Notes under the pieces: generated by a model
The model's database searches: none
Told to the model about the DNA's origin: nothing
What the model saw: only the letters and a program-made list of their open reading frames with translations
NCBI GenBank assembly: GCA_021234155.1
Contig: JAJEKV010000065.1
Span: 5,474,807-5,538,806, forward strand
Source: Isoetes taiwanensis
Taxonomy: Eukaryota; Streptophyta; Lycopodiopsida; Isoetales; Isoetaceae
Length of the DNA: 64,000 nt
Direction of reading: 5' to 3'
Shown here: piece after piece, positions 11,945 through 25,346 of the stretch
Layout of the letters: the number at the start of each line of letters is the position of its first letter
Position numbering within the stretch: position 1 is the stretch's first letter
Translations under genes and position numbers: made by a program

Positions 11945-12088
11945 AGGAGTTTTCTCCTTAGGACTTAGTAGATAGGGCTCTCACTCGTTTTTGTGAATAG
12001 GGCTCACGCCCATAGCGTAAATAGATGGGCTCGCTCACATTTTTGTAAAAATTTCACCTCCGTAATATAAATATGCCTTTATTAGTCA

Positions 12089-14866
12089 CTATCTGTTGTG
12101 TTCATTATCCGGAACAACATCTGATGGATGATTTTGACTTTCTGTTGTATGAAATTGTTTGAGGCAAAAGCCATTAACCAGTGTAGGTAATGGAGTGCCA
12201 TCTAACTCAGCCAGCTTGAAAACGCTGGGTTGCACCACTTGAACAATTTGATAAGGACCAAGCCATCTGAATTTTAACTTGCCCGGAAAATTTTTGTAAC
12301 GAGAATCATAAAGAAGCATGATTTTTCAGAACCGCTGGCCATGAAGAACACGAAAGTAAGCATCACGCCGAAGTTCATCCAACTGTTCCAATTGATAAAC
12401 CCTTTCCTTGAGTGCAGCAGGTGGATTATGCGCTGTAGCAAGTTGGAAACGGAGAGTTGGAAGAATATATTCAAAGGGCATGAGAGCTTCTTGACCATAA
12501 ACGAGTTTAAAAGGAGTGTGACCCGTAGCAATTTTGAAAGTAGTGTTGTAAGCCCAAAGAACAGTAGGTAACTTTTCCTGCCAATCTGTTCGTGAAGCAT
12601 CACAAATTTTCTTGAGAACCGTGGATGAGTGTTTTGTTGGTACTTTCAGCCAAGCCATTTCCTTGAGGATAATAGGGCGCATTACTCTTAGGTGTTGAAT
12701 ATGAAGATAATCCGTCCGCTCTTTGATGGTATGATTGACAAAATGCACTCCACGATCACTAACAAGTTCCGTGGGACAACCAAAACGTGTGATGATATGC
12801 GCGATAGAGAACCTTGGTCGTGGCCGGCAGCAGTGTTGTCTGGAAGTGCACAAGCTTTCGCCCATTTAGTAGCATAATCCGTGATGACCAGAATATAACG
12901 TGCATGGGTGTGCCGCGCCGGTGGGTCCATGGGCCCCACAAAATCCATACCCCATTTGGTGAAGGGATGTGGCGTGGCGGCGCCAATGGAAGAGCGCCGC
13001 CACGGGCGTGGGTTTTCCCACACGCCGACGGGACGCCACACGCGGCGCGAGCATAAGCGTGGGCATCTTTGAAGAGCGTGGGCCGAAATATCCCGCCAGA
13101 AGAATTTTGCGCGCGCCGTGGCGCCACCACTAAAATGACCACCACCAAGCCCGTCAGACGGGCACCTCATGAGGGAGGACACGTCGTCCCGAGAACCATG
13201 TCTTTGCCGCGACTTGTATAGATGACCCGCAACCATGGTGTAGTCACGGACCTCGAGAGAAACCGGACGGCGGGGAGGCAAGCTTTTCGGAGAGAGCGCC
13301 GGATCGTCGGGAGGAAGAGCACCAAAGTGAGAAGATATTGCTGAAAATTGTGAAACCAATGGGGCGTGGCCGTGACTGTGAATAATTGAGCATCCGGAAA
13401 GGCGCCGAAACACCCGTGGATGGATCATCCCGCGGTGGATGCGTGAAAGATAATCATGCACTACATGAGACTTGCCTGCCTTATGAACAATTTCGAAGGG
13501 AGCGAACTCTTGCAGAAGAAGGACCCAACGAGCAATGCGTCCCGTGGGCGTGGCTTTGTTGATCAAATAAAGAAGGGCTTGATGATCAACAAAGAACTTG
13601 ATCTGGCTACCCAACAAATAATGTCTGAAATGTTGGACACAAAAGACTAAGCCCAGAGCTTCACGTTCCGTGGCAGAATAGTTGCGCTCAGCAGGATTGA
13701 GTTTCCGGCTGGCATAGCGGATTGGTTTATCCGTGGTTTCATCATAAGCTTAAGAGAGAACAGCACCAATGGCAAAAGCAGAGACGTCAACATGAACATG
13801 GAAGGGCTTGTCCCATTGAGGAGGAACAAGGACCGGGGCCTGAGTAAGTAACAACTTCAACTTCTGAAAAGCAGCTTCCGCTTGGGAATTCCAAGCCCAA
13901 GTGGATTCATCACCCGTGAATTTATGAATGGGGTCAGTTATAGCTGCAAGTCCAGGAATGAAGGTGGAATAGTAATTGACCTTACCCAGGAAGGAGCGTG
14001 TCTCTTTGATATTAGACGATGCTTGAGCTTTCAGGACACAACTGATTTTAGCAGGATCCGTGGTGATGCCCTCTTTGCTGACCACATGACCCAACAGAAC
14101 TCCTGAGGTGACGCAGAAAGTGCACTTCTCAGGATTGAGACTTATGCCCGATTCATCACATTTTTGAAAGACAAGCTCTAGTTTATCCAAGTGATCATCC
14201 ATGGAGCTGTAGGCAGAGAAATCATCTTGGAAGATCTGAAGAAAAGGTTTATCCTTCATGAAGTCGTGAAAGACAGAGAGCATGATGCGCTGAAAGGTTG
14301 AAGGAGAGTTTGACAAACCAAAAGGGACCACCTTGTAGGCAAAAGTGCCCCACGAGGTGGTGAAGGTAGTTTTGAGTTGATCCTCTTGCTTGATAGAAAT
14401 CTGATTGTACCCCGAAAAACCATCCATGAAAGAGTACATCTCATGACCAGCAACTTCTTCAAGAACTTGGTCAGTGAAGGGAAGCGGAAAGTGATGACGC
14501 TCCGTGGCTTGATTGAGTTTCCTGTAATCCATGCAAACGCGGATCTTACCATTGTGTTTGAGAGCAATGACGATGGGGCTCACCCATTCAGAATGTTTGA
14601 CCTCATAAATCAGGCCAGCAGCCAAGAGTTTGTCAATTTCAGCCTTGACGCGGTCATGGTAATTTGGGTTGAGCCGGTACTGTCGTTGCTAGATTGGTCT
14701 TGCATCAGATTTGGTAGGAATGGTGAGTTCCCCCAATTCTTTTTTGATACCTCTAAGATCTTTGTAGCTCCAAGCAAAAATATGTTTGAATTTCTTGAAC
14801 AGCGTCACAGCGTGTGCTTTATAGGCCGGTGGAAGTTTAGCAGCTAAGCGGACGGGTTGATTGTTT
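12089..14866 (-). pseudogene. E1 pol, RT-RNase H-integrase part
   Basis: Begins with the end of the protease-side frame (KKFKHIFAWSYKDLRG, TKSDARPI), then TAG at 14691-14689 and RT. RT block 14625-13750 has VDYRKLN-type (here CMDYRKLN), SFMDGFSGYNQI, FGLSNSPSTFQR and the catalytic FQDD at 14232-14221. RNase H follows with VHVDVSAFAIGAVLS, TEREALG and FFVDHQALLYLI (about 13830-13560). Integrase has MDFVGPMDPP, a VSDRGVHF block and an AESTNKT-like glutamate region (13100-12640). The C-terminal GPY/F-like module (RWLGPYQIVQ) lies at 12319-12089. Frameshifts occur in integrase. Its gag-protease half is displaced to 25941-29099 by E2. Confidence 0.88.
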
Positions 14867-14871
14867 CCAAT

Positions 14872-15453
14872 TGTTTGGGGTCTGGGTTCGGGAACTCCTG
14901 GAAGACAGCCCTCGGTGAGGACCCGTGGATCTAACAGGAGATTCCGGGGAACTATGTCACGCGGGATTTGCTGAAAGAGAAGAAAAAGAAGAGAACAGAA
15001 CAAATGAAAGAAAGATGATAAGCTTCCTTGATATCAATGATGAAAATACATGAGCTCTCGCAATAGAGAGAAAACTGAAAGGAGACAAGACTCAAAACTC
15101 ATCTAAAAACTTATGAGCTAACTCTACTCATATATATAGTACAATGGCCTTGGGCCCAATATAGACACTCGATCGATCTACGATTGCCGACTCGGAAGGA
15201 GGCCCCGATTTTGCAGGGAATGTTGGCGGTGCCTCTTGAAGTGCCTAGAATCACGCCGACGCCGACGCGGCGGGACGCGTCACTTGTCCGAGCGGGCGCC
15301 TCTTGACGGGAGCCAAAGGCTTTGATCAAGGTGGGCCCGCTTAGTCTTCGTGGAGGCTTGGATGTCCGACCGTGGTTGGCCGAGGATCTTTGAGCTTGAC
15401 CTCGGGTCCGACGATGCATGAATAGTCCCGCACCGGGGAGGCACAGATTAACA
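14872..15453 (-). repeat. LTR3: 3' LTR of E2
   Basis: 582 bp, TGTTTGGGG to ATTAACA on the plus strand. It pairs with LTR4 by shared variants (GGGATTTG, then AGAGAAGAAAAAGAAGAGAA, and CTTGATATCAATGATGAAAA). A PPT follows at 15454-15464. An accidental open frame joins this LTR to E1 pol. Confidence 0.92.
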
Positions 15454-18400
15454 CTCCCCCCACCAAACGACACTCGTGAGTGAAGAAAAGGAGGAAGCCG
15501 GAGGGGGGAAGCCATCAGTCTGAAAGTGATCCTCCACGGGGAGTGAGGACGGGCCCCATTATGGTACCGGGCTGATGAGATCTTGGCGTGATTGAAGAGC
15601 TTGAGGTGTGTCTTGGCCAAGGGCGGGATCAGCATCAATAAGAAAAACGAGAGCGCACCATGTCTTCAAGCGCCAGGGGGCGTCAAGAAATGTACCGACA
15701 CTCCATGAGGAGACAGGTCGAAGGCCAAAAGCACCGACCCGGCATTTGGATTGCAATGAAAAATGGGGACGCCGATTTAAGGAGCCGAGCAAAATGCATT
15801 TGGGGCAGCAAAATCCCCGCTTGAAGATGGACGAAGGATCGTGAGGTGGAGGCGCTCGCAAGAAGGTGTTGAGACCATGAAGCGCATCCGCGGGCTGTTG
15901 CCAACCACGCCATTTGCAATGTAGATCCAATTTGTGGTGTTGTCCAAAGTAGCACCTTCTTCCCAATGTGATCGGGCGAACAAAACGTGGATCCCACCGG
16001 AGATCCGCCGAGATCCGAGGTGGTGTCCCACCTGCATGACCATCCATGACCTTGGTCCAAAAAGGAAGGCGCCAATCGAAGTCGGGAACCTCGGGCGTGG
16101 AGGAACACCGAGGGAAGCATAGGGAGAAGGAACCATGCCCGTGGGGTGGGTTCCGAAAGCGATCTCCTCCTGAATTGATCGACAAGATCCGGATCAAGTG
16201 CCCCGACACCACCGATCCCAAAGAGAAGCAGAGAGTCGAGAGTTGGCGGGAGGGCTATCCCATCCCGGTGGGGACCGCCTCTTGCTGTCCAACGAGCCTC
16301 AGAATCGATTGTAAACGAGGTGCCGTGATATAGACTTGTGCATAGGGAAGATCTTTGGGATGTCCTAGATACTTCCTTATTTGTTGCAGGCCTTCGCTTG
16401 CCGTGAGAGAGATAAATGATTGGCAAGCTTCGGGCATGTACTCGATGAAAAGTTTTGGTCCGAAAGCGAGGATCCGCAAGATATGGATTGTTATCCCGGC
16501 ACCCATTGCGCATGGGGTCACCCCCGAACATTTGGCGTGGCCCATTGCCAAAAATTTTTCCGTGTATCACCCGTGATAGAAATCATGAAAATATAAGCCA
16601 TGGGCTGAACCACGCGGAAAGTGAGAAAGTCGAGGGATCGGCACAGTGTATGAGATCAAAGACAACAAGGGCACAACACAACCCTTTGTCTTCAATGGAG
16701 AGTTTCGCCAAAACCGAGAAAAATCAAGACCGCCGATTGGGATATCCATTGGGCCATCAGCGGCGTGCCACTTTGAAAGGAAGAGGTGGCGCCGAGCAAC
16801 CACATAATCATGATAGCAGGAGGGAGCTGGGAAGTCCAGCGGCATTCGTGGAAGAATTGAAGTCCGGGCCAAGTTTGGTTTGAGCCTCATCGCCAGATGA
16901 ATAGCTTGTCGCAAATGTTGTTCAAGATCACGGATCCTATTGTCCTTTTCAAGTAGGAGGCGGACTGGTCACGGACCCGCCGAGAAGGATTGACACGGGA
17001 GGAAGATTTCCCGGTGTATTGAGACGAAGCACGGCAATCTCCGGCGTCATCGAAGTATTTTCTGTTTCTGCACCTCGTAAGCCGATCTTGAAGAGAGGTG
17101 ATCCGAGAGGTTGTGTGTAGAAAGCCGAGCCGCCAAGGAGGCAACTTGAGCATCTCGGGCTGAAAGATTTTGAACTTGAGTGCGGAAGTTTTCACACGCC
17201 CGAAAGTACAAGGCATTGAGTTTAGCAATATCTTCATCCTTGGTACTCGGGAGAGCAACTTTGGACTTGTTGTGCTCCAAGAGAGTCTGAATTTTTTGGA
17301 GCTGAGCCCGCTGATCAAGGAAGTTGGCTGACTTGAGCTTGTGTACTCTTGAGATCCGCATGAGCCCCGTAAGAGAGCTTCATGCTTGTCTTGAAGTTTG
17401 GCCTCCAAAGTTGCAACTTGGGCATTTGCGGCTTGAAGGTCTTGGTGTACCGCGATCGAGGCCTCTAGTGCCCGTTGAACCCCCGCCATAAGAGCCTCTT
17501 GGGATTCCTCAGAACTTAAGTGCAACAGCTTGAGCATCCTGCTGATACTGATACAACAACTGACGAGGGTGTTGTGGTGGTGGAATTGGCTGTTGCCTGG
17601 TGTGGGAGGTTTGTGAAAAATGGTGTGAAGTGGATGGTGTAGCGGAGGAAGAGACAGTGACATGAGTGTGACTGTGGTCATGACCAGGAGAAGATGGGCG
17701 GATGTGCCAACTTGGTGATTGACCGAAGGGAGGCCGAAAGTGGAAGTATGAGAATTTGGTGGTGTGGGAGGGAAGTAATGACGGATGAGGGCTTGAAAGT
17801 GCCCTCCCACAGAAACTTCAGAAATGGAAGTGGTACCCCGAAGGCGGTCCATTTCTTGGAGAAGACGATAGAACATCATTTGGGGCCAATCTATGTGGTG
17901 CTTGGAGTGTGTAGCAGTAAGGACCAGGTTATAGAAAGGCTTATTGATATGGGTGTTCTTGATAGAATACCCAAGGAATTTGGCGCCACAAAAATTTTAC
18001 AAAGGTCTCATGAGGCTTGTCGATATTGGTCGACGATGGACATTGGCGTGATAAGGTGTGCACCAAAACTCGCGGACATCAATATCCCGTGATAGCGTAA
18101 CCATGATACACAAGGAGTGTGCAAGGGAATATGAAATACCTCAGAAATCAAGTGTTGAGTCAATGAAATAGTGGTGCCATCGACCACGGGTGTACCCCTT
18201 GGGTCGTTAACAATATTGGCGATGAACCGCCGCGAATCGGGCGGATTTGGAGCCGGAAGTTCCATTTGAGAAAATTGTAAAAAGCTGGTGTCGCTCAGCC
18301 GACATCTTTATTGGGGCCAACAAGGGCTTCGCGGAAAGTGGGCCAAGAAGGATACAGAGGCAAAAAGGGCCGGATCCTTGGGAGCAAAGAGTTTGAAGTG

Positions 18401-18482
18401 TAGAAAATCTTGGGGCAGCCATGAGAATGATTTTGCGAACTAAGAGAGATGCCAAAGGCGGAAGACGAAAAGTCGAAAGCAC
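15300..18482 (-). pseudogene. E2 long 3' ORF
   Basis: Full-length but heavily frameshifted copy of the accessory ORF. N domain 18482-18000 (APRFSTLQ, MELPAPNPP, VDGTTISLTQHLISEVFHIP); coiled-coil remnants 17540-17050 (LQDKHEALL, QAANAQVATLEAKLQ); C domain 16900-15560 (PAPSCYHDYVVARRHLFLSK, QPADALHGLNTFL). The frame again approaches LTR3 through the PPT. No recognised family. Confidence 0.62.
15454..15464 (-). other. polypurine tract of E2
   Basis: The minus strand reads GGTGGGGGGAG next to the 3' LTR, one G shorter than in E0 and E1. Confidence 0.88.
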
Positions 18483-18880
18483 TAACGATGAAGGCGCAGA
18501 GGAACGAAAAGGTTTGTGTTAGGGCTTAATAACCGGAGGTGAAGAGGTATGAAGAGTGCGAAAACAGAACCGCTGATGATGCAGTGTCAAGAGATGCTAA
18601 GAAGGGATTGAGAGGCAAAAATTTGGCTAAGTCCCCAAAAACGTAAGGGAGAAGCAATGGACGGTGAGGATGAGACGGAAAGAAAGATCGGATGTGACAG
18701 ATGGCAAAGGACACCCATTAATGTTCGACGGCGTGGAAAGAAGGAATGGCATTCAATGCCGGGTAACTCGGCGGGATATCATTAAAAGGAATGTGAAGGT
18801 ACCATTGCTAGATATGCGGCGGGAGAACAGATTCTCCTTTAGAAACAAATTTTGCATTGCAAACACGTTGGCGATTTGTG

Positions 18881-18925
18881 TGATTGGTCCACGCCGACAA
18901 GGAGGTCCTCGATTGGCTATATAAG
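18881..18925 (+). promoter_or_regulatory. E2 antisense-gene promoter (CCAAT and TATA boxes)
   Basis: ATTGG at 18883-18887 and CTATATAAG at 18917-18925 lie upstream of the degraded antisense ORF (ATG 18954), with spacing similar to E0 and E1. Confidence 0.62.
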
Positions 18926-18953
18926 ACTTAACCGAGAGAAACGAAGGCATCCG

Positions 18954-19219
18954 ATGGCGCCAAGATGGCTGCCGCTGGTTTGAACGAAGATTGCACCATG
19001 CCGATTTAACCGCCCGAGTGGATCACTTGTAAGATGAACTGCTCGATCTCGGGCGCCGCCACAACCGTGGCATTCGTGATGGACGGCTGGTGTGCCGGGA
19101 TGGCTGAACATCCCGACCAAGACCAACGGGATGGAGGTGGTTCTCGCGACCTTCGCCGGGATCCGGAGCGTAACCTCTACCATCTCCTCTCAAGATCACC
19201 TCCGCCCGAACCCGAGTAG
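18954..19219 (+). pseudogene. E2 antisense small ORF, broken
   Basis: Aligns along its whole length with the intact E0 ORF: ATGGCGCC start, GATTGCACCATGCC, CCACAACCGTGGCATTC, GGCTGAACATCCCGA and a final TAG at 19217-19219. An early TAA and frameshifts break it. The last 60 codons are partly open as VDGWCAGMAEHPDQ-like sequence. Confidence 0.6.
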
Positions 19220-19356
19220 AGGGTTTTTCCTCTTAGGACTTAGTAGATAGGGCTCGAGCCCGCTTTTTGTATATAGGGCGTGCCCATAGCGGAAATAGCC
19301 GGGGCTGCGCCCACATTTTGTAAAAATTCTCCACTATAATATAATCTACCGCCTTT

Positions 19357-22100
19357 CTAGTCACTTTTCGCGTGGTGTTTGATTCTCGAACTGCTCGTGT
19401 TGGGATGTTCACTTTCTCGTGGTGCTGAAATGCTTTGAGATCTAAAACCATTAACTAATGTAGGTAATGGAGTGCCATCTAATTCAGCGAAGTTGGAAAA
19501 CACTTGGTTTAACCACTTGAACAATTTGATAAGGGCCAAGCCAACTAAACTTGAGTTTACCCGAAAATTTTTGTACCGGAATCATAAAGAAGAACCAAAT
19601 CTCCTTGTTTGAATGTTTTTGTCTTCAAACGTTTGTCATGTAAAGATTTTTGCAACTGTTGTCCATGAAGAACACTAATATAAGCATCCCGCTGAAGTTC
19701 ATCCAACTGTTCTAATTGATAGACCCGTTCTTTGAGAGCAAACCGGTGGATTATGAGCAAGAGCTTGAAACCGGAGTGTTGGAAGAATGAATTCAAAGGG
19801 CATGAGAGCTTCCGACCATAAACCAATTTAAAAGGAGTGTGACCCGTAGCAATCTTGAAACAAGTATTGTAGGCCCAAAGAACTCAGAGGGAAGTTTTTC
19901 CGCCAACTGCGCGGGAAGCATCACAAATTTTCTTGAGAATGGTGACCGAGTTTTGTTGGTGCTTTCGCCAACCCATTGCCTTGAGGATAGTAAGGTGTGC
20001 TCTTGTGATGATGTATCAAGAGATAATCCGTCGGCTCTTTGATAGTATGATTGATGAAATGAACACCACGATCACCCCACCAGCTCGGTGGGGCCCGAAT
20101 CGCGTGATGATTTGTTGATAGAGGACTCGGGCCGCTTGCAAAGCAGTTGTTGTCCGGAAGTGCACAAGCTTCCCGCCCATTTGGTGGCGTGAGTCGGTGA
20201 GAACGGGGATGTATCGGGCACGAAAGTGTGCCGCCACGGAGGGTCTATAGGTCCCACAAAGTCCATTCCCCATTTGCCGAAGGGAAGTGGCGCGGGCGAC
20301 CGGGCGCCAAGGGAAGAGCATCACGGGCGTCGCGGGCGCCCCACCCGGGCAAGCCGCACACGGAGGGCGCGCATGAGCATCTTTGAAGAGCGTGGGCCAA
20401 TAATACCGGCAAGAAGAAGAATTTTGGCGGCCCGGTGTCACCATGAAAATGACCACCACCGAGCCCCTTGATGAGCTTCGAACAATGTCCGAACTTCATG
20501 AGGTAGAACACATACCGAAGGATGGTGTCCTTACCCTTTTTGTAGAGATGTCCCAAGCAACCATGGTGTAGTCACGGACCCTCTGAGAAATTGATGGCGA
20601 CACGGATTGTCGCTAAGGTGAGAGAGCCGCCTCATCTTCGGTGGAAGAGCACCCGCGGAGGAGGTACCGCTGAAAATCATGGAACCAATGTGGTGTTGCC
20701 GTGACTAAAAAAAAGTTGAGCATCGGGGAAGGCGCCCGAGACTCTGTTGTTGCGGGATCATCCGCGGTGGATGCGTGAAAGATAATCCGAACAACATGAG
20801 ATTTGCCAGCCTTTATGAGCATTTCAAAAGGAGCAAATTTTGGAGAAGAAGGACCCAACGAGCAATGCGACCCGTGGGCGTGGATTTGTTGATCAAATAG
20901 AGAAGTGCTTGGTGGTCCACAAAGAACTTGATTTGACTGCCAAAAGGTAATGACGGAAGCGCTGGACACGTAAAATGAGACCCAAAGCTTCACGCCCGCG
21001 GCAGAATAGTTGCGCCGCCAGAATTGAGTTTTCGGTACCGGGCGAAGCTTAATTGGTTTATCGCAGCGCGATCATATTCTTGAGAAAGAACAGCCCAATA
21101 GCAAACGCCGACATCGACATGAACGCGGAAAGGGCTTGTCCCATTGAGGAGGAACAAGTACCGTGTTCGAGTAAGCGTAAGCTTCACCGTTGAAAGCAGC
21201 TCACCGGGAATTCCAAGCCCGTGGATTCGCCACCCGTGAGTTTATGAATGGGATCCGCAATGGCGCCACCCGTGCATGAAGGTGGAGTAATAATTGACCT
21301 TCCTAGGAAAGAGCGCGGTCTCTTTGATGTTGGCTGGTGCCGGAGCTTTGAGCACAATAACCGATTTTGGCAGATCGGTGGTGATTCCCGCCATCGACAA
21401 CATGGCCTAACGTAACACCGAAGTGACGCGAAAAGGTGCATTTCTCGTGATTGAGACTAATGCTGGGACTCATCACATTTCTGGAAGACGAAGTTCCAAT
21501 TTATCCAAATGGTCAGCCATGGAACTCAGAGGCGAGAAGTCATCTTGAAAAATTTGCAAGAAGGGATTTTCCTTCATGAAATCTGAAAAACGGAGAGCAT
21601 GATGCGTTGAAATGTGGAAGGAGAGTTGGATAATCCAAAAGGAACCACCTTGTAGGCAAAAAGTGACTTCACCGGGTGGTGAAAGTGGTCTTGAGTTGAT
21701 CAGATTCTTTGATGGAGATCTGATTGTAGCCAGAGAAACCATCCATAAAGGAGTACATCTCATGGCCAGCCACTTCTTCCGAACTTGGTCCGCGGAAGGG
21801 AAGTGGAAAATGATCACGCCCGGGCCCCGATTGAGTTTCCGATAGTCTACACGTGACGCCGATCTTACCATTGTGCTTAAGGGCAATGACGATAGGGCTC
21901 ACCCATTCGTAATGTTTGACCTCATAGATCAAACCCGCAAAGAAGGAGTTTGTCAATTTCCGCCTTGACGCATCACGGTAATTAGGGTTGAGCCTCAGAT
22001 CGCCGCTGCTACTAATCGGGTCGCGGCATCGATTTGGTAGGAATGGTGAGTTCCCCAAGCTTTTGTTGATTCCCCGCAGATCTTTGTAACTCCAGCTTAA
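19357..22100 (-). pseudogene. E2 pol, RT-RNase H-integrase part
   Basis: Decayed copy. The protease-RT linker has tandem TAG codons at 22014-22012 and 22011-22009. RT keeps SFMDGFSGYNQI-type sequence (about 21740) and FLQIFQDDFS at about 21560-21535. RNase H remnants lie at 21190-20830 (FHVHVDVG, HQALL region). Integrase lies at 20556-19600 (GLGGGHFHGD, MDFVGPIDPPWRH), and the C-terminal end at 19539-19357 (FAELDGTPLPTLVNGF). Frameshifts are frequent. Confidence 0.75.
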
Positions 22101-25100
22101 AATGTGTTTGAATTTTTGAACAAAGGTGACGGCCCCGTTACGATAAGGAGCCGGAAGGTTTGCGCAATACCGACAAAGTTGATTGTTGCCAACATCCACA
22201 ATTTCGACTTCGTGAGTCCGAATGTGGGTATGACTTCAAGATCCCGGACAATGTGCAGGAGGTTGGAGCATAACCGATGCGGGGCACTTTGGCGTGGTAA
22301 AAAGAGAGGTTGCTCAGTGTCATCTAGCGTTGGTTGCTTCATGACGGCGCAGGTACATCGCCAGGAGTTGCCGGAGTGTCCGTGATTCGAAAAGTGATCA
22401 ACGCGTTGGATTCGATTGCAAGGAGCCGTAGGGTCAAGCAAGGCAGCCACGTACCGGGTCCCCGATCAAGAGTCATTTCTCCCCAAGGATCAAGATATTC
22501 GGGTAGGATGACAGAGGCGCACGCCAGGGTAGCCTCGAACTTGATAAATATTCGGAGCCGCCTTCAGAATCGGTTCCGAGAGAGAGGGTTCCGCATTGTC
22601 AACGGAAATGATTCGCCCGCTTGCAAGTCCATTGTGGCATTGAGATGACCATCTCAGGATGACTAACCGGGTCCGCGGGCCCAAGAATGGATACTCTTTG
22701 CCCGGCGGAGAAAGGGTCTTCCCACCAAGATTTCATAGTCACCGGATCTTCACCAGCCTTTCCAAACTCCAAATTCCATGGGAAAGCCGGAGATCACCAA
22801 TGTTGATGTGTAGAATAGGTGTGACGCTTTGAGGTCTCGTGGATATGGCCATTAGCCAATTTGATGTCATATGGGGCACTAAAGAGTTGTGTGATGCCCA
22901 TTTGTTTGGCGGAGTTTGTCCGCGATGAGATTGACCGCACTACCTCCATCGATTTGAACATGGTTGACTTGTTGATTTCCCACCGCTGCATGGACCGTGG
23001 GTGTAGAGGTAGATACGCCCCAACTAAAACAGCTTGGGAGTGGTAACCGGTCCTTGAGAGCGTGACGAGTTTTAAAATGGTTGCAAGCTTAAAGGAATTT
23101 TGATCTTGGCAAGCTCCTCTTGGAGTTCGAGAGGTACATGAGAAAAGGATCTGCCGGTTCCCCCGGTGCGGAGTGCGTGGCGTGGAAGCAAAGAACTTTT
23201 TGAGTAAGTCAACCTCGCCGCAATATTGGGATATGTCCGAGAGCCGCGGAGGTTGAGATGTTGAAGGTGGATCGCGGTCTTTGTTGAGCTCGAGTGGTGG
23301 CATGAACATTTGCCAATGTGCGGCCTTCACCGCTTGCATGAGATTCAAAATGCTTTGGCTTAACTTTGGGCATGACATTTGGCATGAGCTTTTCTAAGTC
23401 GTGCAAAGTGAACCTTTTTTTCGCCCTCATGAGGAAGGGTGTCAACCGCAAAGGCAAAGTTGGCGTGTCCTTCCAATAATAGTCAAGGGACGGATGCCTT
23501 GGTCCGGGGCGGAAACTAGACCAACCCAATTTGACTACCAGACGGGAGGATTAAGTGCCCAAAAATTTCCTCTTGGGCTTGTTGATCCAAACCGAGGTTG
23601 ATTTGTCGGAGCTGGTTGATAGCGTGATTGCCGAGGGCTTCTTGGGGGCTTTTGAGAACTGGTCGCGGGCCTTGTTTGCCATTAGCAAGCCGTGAGTTGG
23701 TAAGCCGTGAGGCGGACCGAGGTGGTCGACGATTTGTGCCGTGAAGCCGGACCCAACTTGTGGAAGTTGAGGGCACGCCGCGTGGTGGTATGACCCCATT
23801 CTTGATGCTGATAGCACCGAGCTTTAGAAGGATCAAAAGGAGGACGCTGGTTGGATCCCCGTGGTTGGTCCCGCTGGTCGATAGAGTTGCGGGCTGCACC
23901 AAGAGGTGGTGGCCGATAGCGCTTTGGGACCGAGGTGTGGTTTGTACTTGATAAACCATTTTGTTGCGAACGGTGTGGGATGAGTGCGAAAGTGCACTCT
24001 TCCGCGGCATGATTGCACATGTTGCATCGCTTGCAATGAGGCGGGCCATTGGTGGAGTTGCACTCATTGGCCAAATGGCCTTGATATTTGCAAATATGGC
24101 ACCAGATTTGATCGCATTGTGGATTAGCGTGTGGAGGCCGAATGTACCGCTTGTGGAACCATGACGGGTGGAATGAACGGGAGCTCTTGAAGAGCCACGC
24201 CTGGGGGAGGAAACATTGACTCGAGTGATTGACCAGTCAATAGCCCGCTCCAAAGTTTTGGACGCAGTATTCACCATGAGTCGAATAGCGTGAGGAAGTC
24301 CTTGGAGAAACCAGACCAAAACCGGCTCGTAGGGTACTCCTTGAGCTTACCGAAAGCGTAATGTGAAGTCGATCCGCAAAAATCCCGCGCACTGCGGGCT
24401 CTTGTTGAAGTTCATTGAGTTGCTTGAGATGAAGTTGATCATCATCCGTGGTCCCAGAATGAGACGTAAAAGCAAAGGCGCATTTCGACCAAGTTTGTTT
24501 CCAATGGCTTTTGTTGGACATGAGCCATTGATGAGGAGAGAGCCACGCAGGTGGTGGAAAAGATGTGAAATTTCAGTTGAGGTTGCGCTGCGCCCATTTA
24601 GGACAGCTAGAGCCTCAAATTCTTCCATGTGGGCCCCGAGCACTTTGGTCTAACGGTTTGCCTTCGTGGTTGCCAAAGGTGGGATAAGTCGGGCCGAGTC
24701 CGAAGGTAGATGGGAAAGTGTCGGGCTGGACAGAAACAGATAGTGAGGATATTGAGGTTGAGGTGGATTTGGCATTGTGGCCCGACTCGGACCCGATGAA
24801 GGGGTGACGGTTGAGAAACCGGCAGCCGGAGCATTAGTTTTGAGATCCGTAAGGTTGTAAACAGGAAGAGCAGTGGGAAACGAGGGAAAGGATATTCCGG
24901 CAAAGCGCAAAGGAGACATGTGGATAGCCGCGTGCCCACCCGGGGAGATGATGGTTATGGGCGAAGTGGCGATGGCCCAAAGAATGATGGATGTAGGCAT
25001 GTTCGGGGGTATGAAAGTACGGTTGAGACGGTTGAGCCGAGATAAGGCCCCGGATAATGATGAGGGGACTGAGGTTGTGAGCAATGTTTGCACGCTTGGG

Positions 25101-25324
25101 GCGGGGAACTGGGACGAGACTGGACACGAGGGGTGGGTGGCGCTGGATCGAGCCCCTAGACCAAGATGGCCTCCCTCTATGTCATAAGCAGATCCATACA
25201 TGTCGCGTAACAGCTTTCCGACGCCGATGGGCCTCCAAGCGAGATGCCGCCTCGAGAAAGGAGTTCTTTTCCGGGCGCGGAAATTGCGACGCATTATGGC
25301 TTACGTAAGAAAGTAGGAGAAAAT
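22100..25324 (-). pseudogene. E2 gag-protease part
   Basis: Gag remnants occupy 25300-23500. They include RDMYGSAYDIEGG near the N terminus, the capsid block WLMSNKSHWKQ / GTTDDDQLHLKQLNELQQEP at about 24520-24380, and zinc-knuckle codons at about 24090-23990. The protease region follows (AHWQMFMPPLELNK, FKSMEVVRSIS instead of the intact IDGGSAVNLI). Frames change many times. Confidence 0.7.
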
Positions 25325-25346
25325 CAGACCCGCAGCGGGCGCATGT
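25325..25346 (-). other. primer-binding site region of E2
   Basis: Adjacent to LTR4. The minus strand reads ATGCGCCCGCTGCGGGTCTG, a disturbed form of the family PBS TGTCGCCGCTGCCGGG found beside LTR5 and (with one change) LTR6. Confidence 0.6.

Noticed and set aside
14689-15003. Fusion gene of LTR sequence with RT linker
   Set aside because: The frame crosses the E2 insertion junction by chance; LTR3 belongs to E2 and the pol part to E1.
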